NCBI RefSeq assembly: GCF_965363235.1
Contig: NC_134849.1
Location: 16,456,863 to 16,520,862 of the forward strand
DNA from: Mytilus galloprovincialis
Taxonomy: Eukaryota > Mollusca > Bivalvia > Mytilida > Mytilidae
Reading direction: 5' to 3'
Length of the DNA stretch: 64,000 nt
Shown here piece by piece: positions 10,069 through 21,184 of this stretch. A program made the position numbers and the translations under genes. The number at the start of each line of letters is the position of its first letter. Position 1 is the first letter of the stretch. The notes beneath the pieces were generated by a model that did no database searches, was not told the DNA's origin, and saw nothing but the letters and a program-made list of their open reading frames with translations.

Positions 10069-13000
10069 GTTCCTGCATCAATTGTATGCAGCATCAGGAA
10101 ATTTCTGGCAGAACCTATGGGATAGTGTGTACAAACTGTTTGGAAGGAATGATTTTGCAGTTGGAGTTATAGGTAATGTCTAAGTAAATCCAAGTCAGAG
10201 TCATTCAGAAAGTGATTTCTGGGTAAAGAGTGTTAAAATTGAGAATGGAAATTGGCTTGTGGCAAAGAGACAACAACCTGACCAAAGAGCAGAAAACTGC
10301 CGAAGGCCACCACTTCTGCTCAATATATGATTTAGAAATGGAAGACAACCCACAACTTCCATGGATTGGTACCACATTTAGTTTGCTCTTTAATACAGAA
10401 ATGAAAGGGAGCGTGCATGCTGCTTTTATCTGACAATAAACACCAGGGATACTAACCAATAAATTCTCTTTGGTTTTTTTTTACAACAAGCCGTTGATTA
10501 TATATCAATCTGGTAAAACAGAACATCGAGTTGTATACTAATGCATTACCAGCAAACCTCTTACTTAACAGCTTTGTGCGAATAAAATATGCATGAGCCT
10601 CAATGCTTGTCTTCACAAAGCAAGGTATGAAACATCATTATTGACAGTTGATTGCTAACCTATGTATATCATCCCTTCTTTTATATTTCGATACTTGTTT
10701 TGAAATTCAAGATAACGGATTTAAATCGAAATAATAAAATTTATAAATCACGATAACGATTTATAAAGTGTGAAACTTCTAAATCACGGTTTACCAAACA
10801 CGGAGGTTACGAATTCACAATCACCACGAATTTAATCGGTGATAACAAATTCTTCAATTCGTGTTATTGAACTTGTATTATATTTCTATTAGTCCTAAAT
10901 GGGTTTCCGAAGTTTTACATGGTAACGGGTGGTTATTTCTAAATTGTCATATCTGTAAAAATACTGCGTTCTCCTGATTGCTGCAAATCTGAAGTACAAC
11001 AGGGAGGGGCTAGTGTACAAAAGTGACAACACAAGAGCTGGGTGACAAATTGTACTAATTGTGTGTTTTTTTTTTATTATTTACAGGATCAATTTTATTT
11101 ACTAATTGTGTAATATGGGGTGCTAATGCTATATTTCTTGTACTAGACACAACTGGAAAACCAGGTTTTCTGATGAAGTATAAAGTTCAAATGGACAAAA
11201 ATGTACCTGTAAGTATTATTTTTTTATATATTAGAATTGTGTACAACAAATAGGTGATATTTATTAATTGTCTTTTCCATAAAAATTAACAATATTAAGA
11301 AGTATAATACCCTTGTTAGTTTTATTATTTCTACAAGCACCGAAGAGGACATTTTTGAAACTCGCAAATCGACCTTCTCTTTTTTTAGTAATAACCTAAA
11401 AAAAAGGACGTTGAAAAATATACTGGATAACGAACCTTCACAAACATCCCTATGGGAATGACGCTTCGCCATTTAACTTAATTTGCGACTATCAAAGCAA
11501 CAATTGAAGCCGGAGCTTAAAATACAATACAACTGTCTTCTAGTTGCCATACCTTAGTTTTATTCTAGTATTTTACACATATTTTTGTTTCTTTTAAGCT
11601 TTGACTTTATAGTTTTAAATCCTGTCATATTATAGCTAGTCCTGTCGAATTATACAGATTTATAAATATTCGAAAATGTTTTACAGGTTGATAGAAAGAA
11701 GTTAAAGAAGGCTGTGAAACTTGTTCTATTTAATGGATTTGTTGTTGCATTTCCAATGACATTGTTAGGGATTTACACGATGAAATTGCGTGGATGTGCT
11801 TTTAGTGGTGATCTACCTACTTTTACCCGTGTGGTGGTAGAATTAATAATGTTTAGTTTAGTTGAAGAATTTGGATTCTACTATTCTCACAGGTATAATT
11901 AGGCTAATATATATGTAGGACTCAAATCTATGGCGGGTTCCAAATCTATGGCAGATTCCTAATCTATGGTAAATGTGACGTCATGCCATCCCAAACGTGA
12001 CGTTACAAACGCCAAACAACTCAAATCTATGGCAGATTTTTGTTTTCTCTAAATCTATGGCAGATCTGCAGAGAGTAACATATAACGTCACAATTGAATA
12101 ACGCCATATTACATCTTCGCCGCCGCTAACGATGGTGGAACCCATAGACTTGAACACCATTCAAGATGAAGTTATTTTCCTGACAAAAATTTGCTGCTGG
12201 TTTAAAGGAAGATGCTGTTTTTTGTGACCTACTATTCCAAAGAGGGACAAGATGTGTTGTACCGGTCAATGCCCGTGATTAGGTCACCGCTATTTTCAGT
12301 ATCACATATTTTTGAAAATGATTTTGGTAGTAGTCGTCTACGGTTTACGGCTGGAAAGGTTTATAAATTGAAAGATCAAATTACCGGATACAAATTTGAT
12401 TTAAATCCACATCAAATAAAAAAGATGAAATAACGATATCGCTGAAATAAATATTATTTTCCTGACAAAAATTTGCCGGTGGTTTAAAGAAAAATATGAC
12501 CTACTTTTCCGAAGAGGGACAAGATGTGCTGTACCGGTCAATGCCTGCGTTGTGGACAGTTGTCTCATTGGCAATCATACCACATCTTCTTTTTTATATG
12601 AATAAGGGCACCGCTATTTTTAGTATCGCATATTTTTAAAAGGAGTTCTGGTAGTATTCTACGGTCCACGGCTGGCAAAGTTTATTATGTGAAAGATCAA
12701 ATTACCGGATACAAATTTGATTTAAATCCACATCAAATAAAAAAGATGAATTAACGATATCGCTGAAATAAATATTATTTCAAAATTCAAACTGTACTTT
12801 ATTTTTATTTGTTACTTTTTATTATTTTTTTTTATACAAAAAGCGTTCTTCTTGTTTGTTAAACGACTTATTAGTTGGTTTAATGAATGGATTAAACAGA
12901 TACCATGCACAGATTAAAAAACAATGTTTATTTTTTACAGAACACATAATTTCATCTTGAAGTCTGTATTAAGGTTTATGAATTTATAATTTATGACTGT

Positions 13001-16000
13001 TTTTGGTTGACCATTTTGGAATGTTTATTTCACAAATGTTTATAGACATGTTCCCGTTGTCGTATATTTCCTCTTTCTTAAGACAAGGCATTGGTCGAAA
13101 ATGTACTGCATTAATTGTTTTCCATTTGCAAAAAATTGCCATAGATTTTGAAACAATAAAAATCTGCCATAAATTAGGAAACTACAAAACTTGCCATAGA
13201 TTAGGATTGTAAAAAATCTGCCATAGATTTGGGATGGCATGACGTCACATTTACCATAGATTAGGAATCTGCCATAGATTTGGAACCCACCATAGATTTG
13301 AGTCCTACATATGTACCAAGCTTAGGGGCAGTCACACTCAGAAGTCGAGAGTAATTTATAGCACTATGTTACAAAACTAAAACTAAAAAAACACAATTCA
13401 ATTCACAAACAACAATGTAGAAAACTAAAGACTAAGCAACACGATCCCCACTAAAACTTGTTTTACGCCATCAAGTGTTTTAAAATAGCCAACATACCCT
13501 GTTCCATCAGCATGATCAGTGAAAAATGACGCGTGACAATATGTTGACGAGTCTTATTCAGTATTATGGCTTCTAACAATTGATACATATGTAAAGCTCT
13601 ATGGTATTGTCTAAGTCGTCAAATACAAAAACCACTTGTACAAAAAAGTTTTCAAAGCGTATGAATTGAACAAATGTTAAAGTCTAAAATGAAACAAAGT
13701 TTTCTATAACAAAGAATACACGAAACATTTACCGTTGGAGACAACACATACATTGCAAATAAAGGCAATCACACAGACAGTACATTAACATGATTAATGC
13801 AATTGATGCACTATTGCAGACTATACACTGCATAAGGTTTCAGACTAATGGATCAACTTAAAATGTAAGTCGATAATAACTCAGACTTTATTTTATATGT
13901 CATACTTGTGACGAACCATAGAGGGTGCATGAGTAAAAAACATCAGAGATCTGGCCTTTGGCATCACCCCTATGGTTTTTACTAACTCTCGATTGATCTT
14001 GATTTATATTACTTTAATATTTCAGACTCATTTTCCAACTAAACCTATACAAAATACATATCAAATTGCTCAATTGTAGGGACTTGTGTGTTCAATTCTC
14101 TTTAAAATAAACAGTTTATATTTAAACCTGTCATTGGCATGATACGGGATTTGTTCTTCTCGTCTACTTTATGGCAGGCATACGTTTTCTGTCAATTTAA
14201 TTGAGGCATAGAGCTGCTAGTATTCTTTTGTTTAATTTATATTAATTAGTGTCACTTCCGTCAGTTTCGTCTGTTACCTAATATAACATCATGGTGTCTT
14301 TAAAACTGTGTATTGTTTATCGCTTCTCTTCCCTTCTACACTAAATGAATCCCCAGTTGCTTGGCAAGAGGTTAGGGGGAAGGTTGAGATCTCACAAAAC
14401 ATGTTTAACCCTGTTGCATTTTTGGTCAAGAACATAGTCTTCTGTGCGTTTTTTTAAATTTTGGTTCGATTGTTTGTTTCGGGTTTTAGTATATAGTTCA
14501 TTTTTCTATACATAATGGTTAAACTCAGCGGAAACTCATCTTAGAGTGTGGCATTTTCTGGTTCTGTTGAGAACTCATTTATAGCCTTTAATTTGTATAT
14601 GCCCTGTGTTTTTATAACATTTTCACATCTGTAAACTAATCTCTAATATTTTTTTACAGGCTGATGCACCATCCGATCGTTTATAAGTACATTCATAAGA
14701 TACACCATGAATGGACAGCTCCTATAGGCATTATATGTATATATGCTCATCCTTTAGAGCACTGTCTCGTCAATTTGATGCCTGTAATTTTAGGGCCAAT
14801 AATAATGGGGTCACACTTATCTACAACATGGATGTGGTATTTTATTACACTTGTGTCCACAACTATATCTCATTGTGGTTATCATTTCCCTTTTCTGCCA
14901 TCACAAGAAGCCCACGATTTTCACCATCAAATGTAAGTTTAATGTTAATGTTGTGCTTGCTACTTTAGAATTAACATGTATAAGGACAAGCAATATAATA
15001 AGTAACTTTAAACTTAGTTTTTTTCAATATAGATCAGTTACCAAATGTGTAGTAGAAAATGCTTACCGTTCAGAAACTTCCGGACTAACCCCAATTTTAG
15101 GTGGGATTGCGTTGCGCAGACTATCTATCCCATGTTGTGTCTACATGATTTATTCTTCCGTTCAACAGTGTTGTCTTTAGTTATTGGAATTATAGGTTTT
15201 AGATGACGTCTTGGTACAAGTAAATAATCTCACATTTTAACGCACAACTGTGTATAGCGTTATACTATTTTTTTTTTTATTAAACAATCATGTATATATA
15301 AAAGCAAGTATTTCTTATACAGTCATGTAAGTTTCGATAATAATAAAAATCTGGAAATTCTAGCTATGACGAGGAAAATACAGAATAGAAATCCGAAGAT
15401 GTGGATGATTGCCAAGTATTGTTTACATTTTCTGTTTAACTATTCAAGAAAGTAATGTGATAGCAAACATTCGTTTATTTTCCAATTCCACTAACATTTT
15501 GAAATATAAATAAAGAGTAAATTGAGGGGAATGCTTGTATTCATTAAAAGTTACATGTTTTCCTTGGTATGCACCAACATTGTTATTTAATAATTCACAT
15601 ATTAGAAACAAATGTGAGTCGATGAACAGAGGAAGCTCATTAATTTTGCGCAAACATTAAAAAACAAACCATACGTATTTATTTTATTAAACGAGAAGAC
15701 TTCATTTTGTGTGTCGCTTCTCTTCCTTCTACACTAAATGAATCATCATGCCTATGTGTCCTATCGGCACCATGCATAGTCTCATTTTTTACCCCGCTTA
15801 TGATTGTTCAGTTTGGGTTATTTTGTAAGGAAAACGTATATAAAGGCGTCTAGTTTTGTATCCGTCATGGGACGGACTTTTAAGTCATAGACAACACTTA
15901 TGTTTAGGACTGTTGAATTACACATAATTTTCAGAAGTACTTGGGGACAGGAAAATTATTTTTGCATTTTTTTGTATAATATGGGAATGCTTACACGTAT

Positions 16001-16484
16001 ACTATAGATGTGGTGTATTTTCTGTTTGCTATCAGTTCCGGGTTTGGTATGCACGGTGGCAACTGATATATAATATCGAGAATCTTTATATAGTATATCA
16101 GTGAACGCCGTGTACGGTAGACTTGAAATTGATAGTGAGTGGCAGATACACTTTATTTATAGTACATGTATGATCAACTACCTATGACTTTTGATACTTT
16201 TCCTGAAACTCTCAAATGCTAAAATATATTTACAAAATTCATCATACTTTCAATCAAGCTCTAAATGCTCGCAATTTCGCAGATGTGTTCTAGTACATAT
16301 ACTGTATAATATACATGTAGCTATTGATATAAAAATATGTTTTAGGTTTATTAACTGTTTTGGTGTCCTCGGTATTCTTGATCGTCTTCATGGAACAGAC
16401 AACATTTTCAGGGCCAGCAAAGCATACAAAAGAGACAAGATATCACTAAGTCTGATACCGACGTCTCAACAATATCCAGATTAA
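10069..16484 (+). CDS. FAXDC2: FAXDC2-like fatty acid hydroxylase domain protein (5' end missing)
   Basis: Five exons join in frame: 10069-10172, 11087-11208, 11687-11892, 14660-14932 and 16346-16484 (stop TAA). Visible protein is about 281 residues. In order: LHQLYAASGNFWQ; a membrane segment with TTGKPGFL; PMTLLGIYTMKL; LPTF; EEFGFYYSHRLMHHP (histidine box 1); HKIHHEWTAPIG (box 2); AHPLEH; MGSHLSTTWMW; HDFHHQM (box 3); FGVLGILDRLHGTD. This is the usual layout of FAXDC2, a di-iron membrane hydroxylase of the ERG3/SC5D superfamily in the endoplasmic reticulum. The human protein is linked to sphingolipid and sterol-related lipid metabolism; the mussel substrate is unknown. Metal-binding histidines are all present. 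An N-terminal exon with the first membrane helix is expected but was not found. Intron 3 is enlarged by a 1.4 kb transposon. Confidence 0.93.
10225..10460 (+). repeat. Mussel repeat M3 copy in FAXDC2 intron 1
   Basis: TTGAGAATGGAAATTGGCTT ... GCAAAGAGACAACAACCTGACCAAAGAGCAGAAAACTGCCGAAGGCCACC is the M3 head, slightly diverged. The open frames on both strands here are repeat translations. Confidence 0.75.
11911..13312. mobile_element. 1.4 kb DNA transposon-like element with 85 bp inverted ends in FAXDC2 intron 3
   Basis: The first 85 bp and the inverse complement of the last 85 bp differ at one position only (GGCGGG versus GGTGGG). Both start ATATGTAGGACTCAAATC. The ends contain several copies of AATCTATGGCAGATT. 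The centre holds two tandem copies of a block of about 280 bp (about 12171-12450 and 12455-12785, starting TTTTCCTGACAAAAATTTGC). The second copy is interrupted by an M2 fragment. No transposase frame exists, so it is a non-autonomous element. Superfamily is unknown and the target duplication is ambiguous in TA-rich flanks. Confidence 0.85.
12550..12600 (-). repeat. M2 fragment nested in the 1.4 kb element
   Basis: GTTGTGGACAGTTGTCTCAT followed by TGGCAATCATACCACATCTTC interrupts the second internal block between GTCAATGCC and GGGCACCGCT. The first block lacks it, so it entered after the internal duplication. Confidence 0.8.
13370..14640. other. Rest of FAXDC2 intron 3
   Basis: Starts with a short reverse LINE-tail fragment (about 13370-13465: GTAGAAAACTAAAGACTAAG, CACGATCCCCACTAAAAC). 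Then AT-rich sequence without exons. The words CGCTTCTCTTCCCTTCTACACTAAATGAAT at 14.32 kb recur at 15.71 kb in the next intron, a small dispersed repeat. Confidence 0.5.
15040..15180 (+). mobile_element. LINE 3' tail fragment in FAXDC2 intron 4
   Basis: Diverged tail words AAATGCTTACCGTTCAGAAACTTCCGG and TAGGTGGGATTGCGTTGC match the LINE tail at 43.7 kb and 56.5 kb. Confidence 0.55.
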
Positions 16485-16561
16485 CCATAAAATACTAAAC
16501 TGTATCTGGAGACAATAACTCATTCCTAAAATCATTTAGTGGTTACAACTATTGCGTCTCC

Positions 16562-16775
16562 GTGGAACAGACAACATTTTCAGGGCCAGCAAAGCATACA
16601 ACAGAGACAAGATATCACTAAGTCTGACACCGATGTCTCAAATATATCCAGATCAGCCATAAAATACTAAACTGTATCTGGAGACAACACCTAATTCCAA
16701 ATATTAAAAATCTGGAGACATCACCTAATTCCAAATATCATTGAGTGACTACAACTAGTGCGGACTTGATTGTGT
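16562..16775 (+). repeat. Tandem duplicate of the FAXDC2 last-exon end
   Basis: Near-identical repeat of 16388-16556: from TGGAACAGACAACATTTTCA through the stop region and ATAAAATACTAAACTGTATCTGGAGACAA. It still reads GTDNIFRASKAYNRDKISLS with an altered end, SQIYPDQP then stop. It has no splice acceptor of its own, so it is probably 3' untranslated sequence or a downstream relic. It is followed by a further small duplication of TCTGGAGACA(T/A)CACCTAATTCCAAATAT. Confidence 0.85.
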
Positions 16776-16979
16776 CTATATACTCGTTGTATGATTATTT
16801 ATAATTAAAAACATTGTATAGTATCACAGATGTTGTAAGACATATTGGATTACCTTTGTATTTGTATATTAGCTAATCATTTTATTTACTGTAAACCGAG
16901 AAATTGTCGCGGTAGCAGTTGGTATCAATGTATATGTGCCTTTATATTTCATAAAATTTTCCTTGTATGCACCCCCTTC

Positions 16980-17860
16980 CAGTTCAACCTCTTCATCTCC
17001 TTTGATCCCATTCATTACATCTTTTATGATAGCTCCCTGATTTTCATCTCATTTGAGTTCATTCTTTTCATCTTTAATGAGATCTTCCTGGTTTTGATCT
17101 CCTTTGATGTAATTTTCTGCATCTTTTATGAGAGCTCCTTAGTATTATTATCCTTTGAGGTTATCCTTTACATCTTCCATGTAAGCCTAATGTTTATTTC
17201 TCTTGAGGTTATTTTCTACCCTTTTCTTGAACGCTCCCTGGTTTTCATCTCCTTTGAGGTTATTTCAATCATCTTTCATGAGAGCTTCATGGTATTCATC
17301 TCCTTTGAAGGCATTATCTACATCTGTTACGATTGTTCCCTGGTATCCATGTCCCTAGTATTCCTCTCCTTTGAGGTTATTCCTTTCATCTTTCATTAGA
17401 ACGCCCTGGTTTTAATCGCCTCCGAGTTTATCCTCTACATCTTTCATAACAGCTTCATGGTTATTATCTTCCTGATATTCATCTCTTTTAAATTCATTCT
17501 CTGCATCTGTCATGCGAGTTCGCTGATATTCATCATTGTTCATTTCTATAGTATTCCTCTCCTTTAAGATTATTCCTTTCATCTTTTATAAAAGCTCCCT
17601 GGTATTCATCTCTTTTGAGTTCATTCTAGTCATACTTTATGAAAACGTTTTGGTATGCGAGTTTTCGTGTTTTCATCTCGTTTGAGGTTACTCCGTAACA
17701 TTTTCTCTCTCACTTGCGATAATGATCTGCATCTTTCATGAGAGCTCCATGGTATCCATCTCTTTTGGTATCATTCTACTCATCATTCATGAATGCTCCC
17801 TGGTTTTCATCACTCCTGGGGCTATCAACTTCATCTTTCATCTGTGTTTTAAAAAAAAAT
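16980..17860 (-). pseudogene. Decayed tandem repeat encoding a 17-residue hydrophilic unit
   Basis: A degenerate 51 bp tandem repeat. Read on the - strand in one steady frame it gives units like NQGALMKDVENNLKGDE, with about sixteen diverged units broken by scattered stops (for example KGDEYHEALMKDD, stop, then NNLKGDENQGAF). The frame is preserved better than the sequence, which suggests it was once coding. The hydrophobic + strand frame at 16845-17399 is its mirror image. Function and family are not recognised; it may be the relic of a repeat-rich secreted protein. Confidence 0.55.
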
Positions 17861-18898
17861 ATCTAGAAAAGTGTTTATCAAAAGTAAAAGACCATGATTA
17901 CAGATAAAAAAAAAATCATAGAAAGATCGTCTACGAGGCGACAATACAATTACTATTCAACGAATATCAAGTCAGTATTTATAATGCCGAAAGAGACAAC
18001 ATACATTAATTTTGGGCTGAATCAACTATCGTTATATCAAAAGCAGAAATACAAGCATACTGATTTCGCGTTTACTTTATATACATTCTGAATTCAAAGT
18101 CTTTGTCCCGTACTGTCGGCAATCCAAGATACAAAAGGTTAAAAGCGGCGTCGTCATTTGTGCGGTACTCTCATATTAACTTATATCATAGCTAGTTGCA
18201 GTTGATATTCTGCAAAATATAATGATGCTTGCAAGTATAAGTTAAAACTATTGACCGGTTTGTAGTTTTCAACGCTTGCAATTTGAAAACAGTAAAAATA
18301 TTGTGTACGTATTCTATTGAGAAAATGGTAACTGAGGTATAATAATAATAAAACATGTTGTTCATTTCTACATGGACTTAAATACACACAAAGTCGCTAT
18401 ATACTAACAATGATATGACGTACAAATGAAAGTAAAACGTCCCCTGTCCGTAGTGCTAGTAACTTAAAAAAAAAACCACTTCATTTCACTTGTTCATATT
18501 TTGTTGGAGGTTTAAAATTTCCTAATATTTAGACATTATATATGACTAAATCTCTAGTGTCCGAACAAGAACAAACAAAAAAGTCTGTATCATATTTTTC
18601 GTCTAGTGACGTGAACCGGTATTTACCTATTGTATTCCATTTATGTGTTTACAATACTGTACATACTTTTCATCTGTCTTGATTTAATAAAGTCCCTTAA
18701 GTTTATCATTCGTATCCCCCTTTTTCTTTCGGTAAACAGCACACTGTTCTTGCGACTTGGTTTGTTTTCCCATCCCATATAAAGGACCATATAATAATAT
18801 ATTTTTGTTTTTCGTATATATCTGGAATACCTCTCATTTCAATTTTGTATCCAATCATAGACAGTACAAAAGATTTAATAATTAAATCTTAAAACTTA
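17861..18898. other. Non-coding, nothing recognised
   Basis: AT-rich intergenic sequence. Short frames only, with no repeat core recognised. Confidence 0.45.
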
Positions 18899-19025
18899 GC
18901 ACGACCATTGTTATTCTTTTCGGGCAGTAGGAATTTGATATAGATAGTTATTTTCATCTGTTGCATGGTTATATTTTTTCATCCTTTCTTGGGCAATATA
19001 TTTATTTTCAGCTCTAATCATGCCA
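18899..19025. repeat. Block repeated at 20547-20672
   Basis: GCACGACCATTGTTATTCTT ... ATCTGTTGCATGGTTATA ... TTTCATCC recurs 1.65 kb downstream with moderate divergence. On the - strand both copies can be read as related peptides (KKYNHATDENNY here, KKYQHATDDNKY there), perhaps the remains of a mobile-element protein. Confidence 0.6.
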
Positions 19026-19119
19026 GGATATTTATTTTATAAAATTACCTATTTAGAGACAGCACCTAACAACGAGCTGTCTGATTTGTCTTACAATTGC
19101 AGTACCGATAAATCTTGAC

Positions 19120-19395
19120 CTGATGAACAATTTTACCCAGGGTAAGATTTGCATTGAATGCTTTGGTTTCAGAGATATCAGCAAAAATCTACATTTTATC
19201 CATATACTCTAGTTTTAGCCATGGAGGCCATCTTTGTTGGCGGACTGGTTCGTCAGACAAACACGATACCCCAATGATGATTGTGGATAAGTTTAGTTAA
19301 TTTTGGCCCAGTAGTTTCAGAGGAAAAATATATTTTGTAAAATTAACGACGGACGACGATGGCCAAGTGATGAGAAAAACCTCACTTCAAGGTAG
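19120..19395. repeat. Dispersed mussel repeat
   Basis: ATTTGCATTGAATGCTTTGG, TAGCCATGGAGGCCATCTTTG and GACGGACGACGATGGCCAAG form a recognisable non-coding repeat known to me from mussel sequence. Family assignment is from memory. Confidence 0.5.
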
Positions 19396-19505
19396 GGTTA
19401 GTAAAGATATAGCTGTACAAAAGTTGGGAATCCTTAAGTAAAACATAATCTTGTAAAACTCTTTTTTTCTCTACTTTACATACCTAGTTCCATCTTTAAA
19501 GCATT

Positions 19506-20373
19506 TTTCGTTTCCTCCACTGCCTGTACATATACCTCAACTTCATCCTATTTTTTAAGGGTAAATTGAGATGTAGCTACATTGCGACGGACATCGCAAA
19601 ACTTTGACGATGATCTGTCGATCATTTACCTATAAAGAAACAAGATTTTGGTTACACAATGTGGAAATTAAATTAACTACGAGACTTATTAATAAATAAG
19701 GATTTTGGTTAAAATGTTTACTGTGTAACTTTTTGCCATCTGGTCCAGAGCAAAACAAAAGGCAGGAGGGTCGAGTTCTAAAATATTTTCTATTCCGACC
19801 CAGTTTTCAGAGTCTTCATTAGTTATTTTCTTTTGTTTTCCTCAATATGAATTAAGGTAAGTTCTGAAATCGATTTTTCTACATAACTTTTTTGAACCAG
19901 TGGGGTGTATGACTTGGCATGGATGAATTCCCATATTTTTCGTTTCCTCCACTGCCTGTACATATACCTCAACTTCATCCTATTTTTTAAGGGTAAATTG
20001 AGATGTAGCTACATTGCGACGGACATCGCAAAACTTTGACGATGATCTGTCGATCATTTACCTATAAAGAAACAAGATTTTGGTTACACAATGTGGAAAT
20101 TAAATTAACTACGAGACTTATTAATAAATAAGGATTTTGGTTAAAATGTTTACTGTGTAACTTTTTGCCATCTGGTCCAGAGCAAAACAAAAGGCAGGAG
20201 GGTCGAGTTCTAAAATATTTTCTATTCCGACCCAGTTTTCAGAGTCTTCATTAGTTATTTTCTTTTGTTTTCCTCAATATGAATTAAGGTAAGTTCTGAA
20301 ATCGATTTTTCTACATAACTTTTTTGAACCAGTGGGGTGTATGACTTGGCATGGATGAATTCCCATATTTTTC
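19506..20373. repeat. Two essentially identical 432 bp tandem copies
   Basis: The block starting TTTTTCGTTTCCTCCACTGC repeats with a 432 bp period. I found no difference on reading the two copies side by side, through GGATGAATTCCCATATTTTT. It is non-coding. It is either a very recent duplication or an assembly artefact. Confidence 0.9.
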
Positions 20374-20546
20374 CATGGAAGACTTTCTAAGAAAAACCAA
20401 TATTAATAATATAGCTAAAAAAGACTTAATTTCCTTTTCTGTCAGCGGTCTCCGAGACGTCATTCCTGCATATGTTTTGGCGGTTGGAGCTTAATTTTCT
20501 TTAAAACTGTTCTTAGAAATATCCAATCTTTAGTTATATATTTAGA

Positions 20547-20672
20547 GCACGACCATTTGTTATTCTTTTCGAGCAGGTGTATTTTGGTGTTATACTTATT
20601 GTCATCTGTTGCATGCTGATACTTTTTTTCATCCTGTTTTGGGAAAATATATTTAGTCTCATCTCTTATAAT
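20547..20672. repeat. Second copy of the 18899-19025 block
   Basis: GAGCACGACCATTTGTTATTC ... CATCTGTTGCATGCTGATAC. The two copies flank the 432 bp tandem duplication, so the whole 18.9-20.7 kb region has been rearranged locally. Confidence 0.6.
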
Positions 20673-20673
20673 G

Positions 20674-21184
20674 TCTCCCGTCAAGAAAATCAATTGTTTG
20701 TCATTTTTTTCCTCAAAATTACAAGATGGTATAAAGAAAGAAATCGTGTTATTTTAATGAATTTTAATTTATCTTTTATAATTATGTCTCTTTAGTCGCT
20801 TCCGAAATGGAAGTTCTTTTTAAAATTAATTAAGAACATTTGATTACAGTTAATTATTTTTGTTGTTGTTGAATTATTTTAACAGAACAACATTATTTAT
20901 ATTGACGATATTTTCTACTTAACCGGTGCTGAATTTTTTGCATGCCAGCATGTTTCGAACCCCATGGTTTGTACGGATTATTGTGTTACGCTCCTGTTCT
21001 AACGGTAAAGCATGCACAAATGCACATAGGGAAACCATTGCGCTGATTTTTGAAAGTGACTTTAATGCTTCGTCGTAGAATTGAGTATGTAGTCATCAAA
21101 AAAAGGAAGAATGTAGGAAAAACAATTATGTTATGCTTTACGAATTAAAATCAACGTCTTTATATCATTTACCTTAAGTTAACT
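20674..21184. other. Non-coding, nothing recognised
   Basis: AT-rich leader into the satellite. No genes or repeats recognised. Confidence 0.45.

Noticed and set aside
9984..10172. 62-codon frame as a FAXDC2 start
   Set aside because: It overlaps the first visible FAXDC2 exon in the wrong frame and crosses the TA microsatellite and the acceptor.
12212..12433. 73-codon frame inside the 1.4 kb element
   Set aside because: The tandem sister block does not preserve the frame, and no transposase or known domain is visible.
16845..17399. 184-codon hydrophobic open frame on the + strand
   Set aside because: It is the complement of the decayed 51 bp repeat; the hydrophobic SFEVIxxIFHES units arise from the opposite strand and show no membrane-protein logic.
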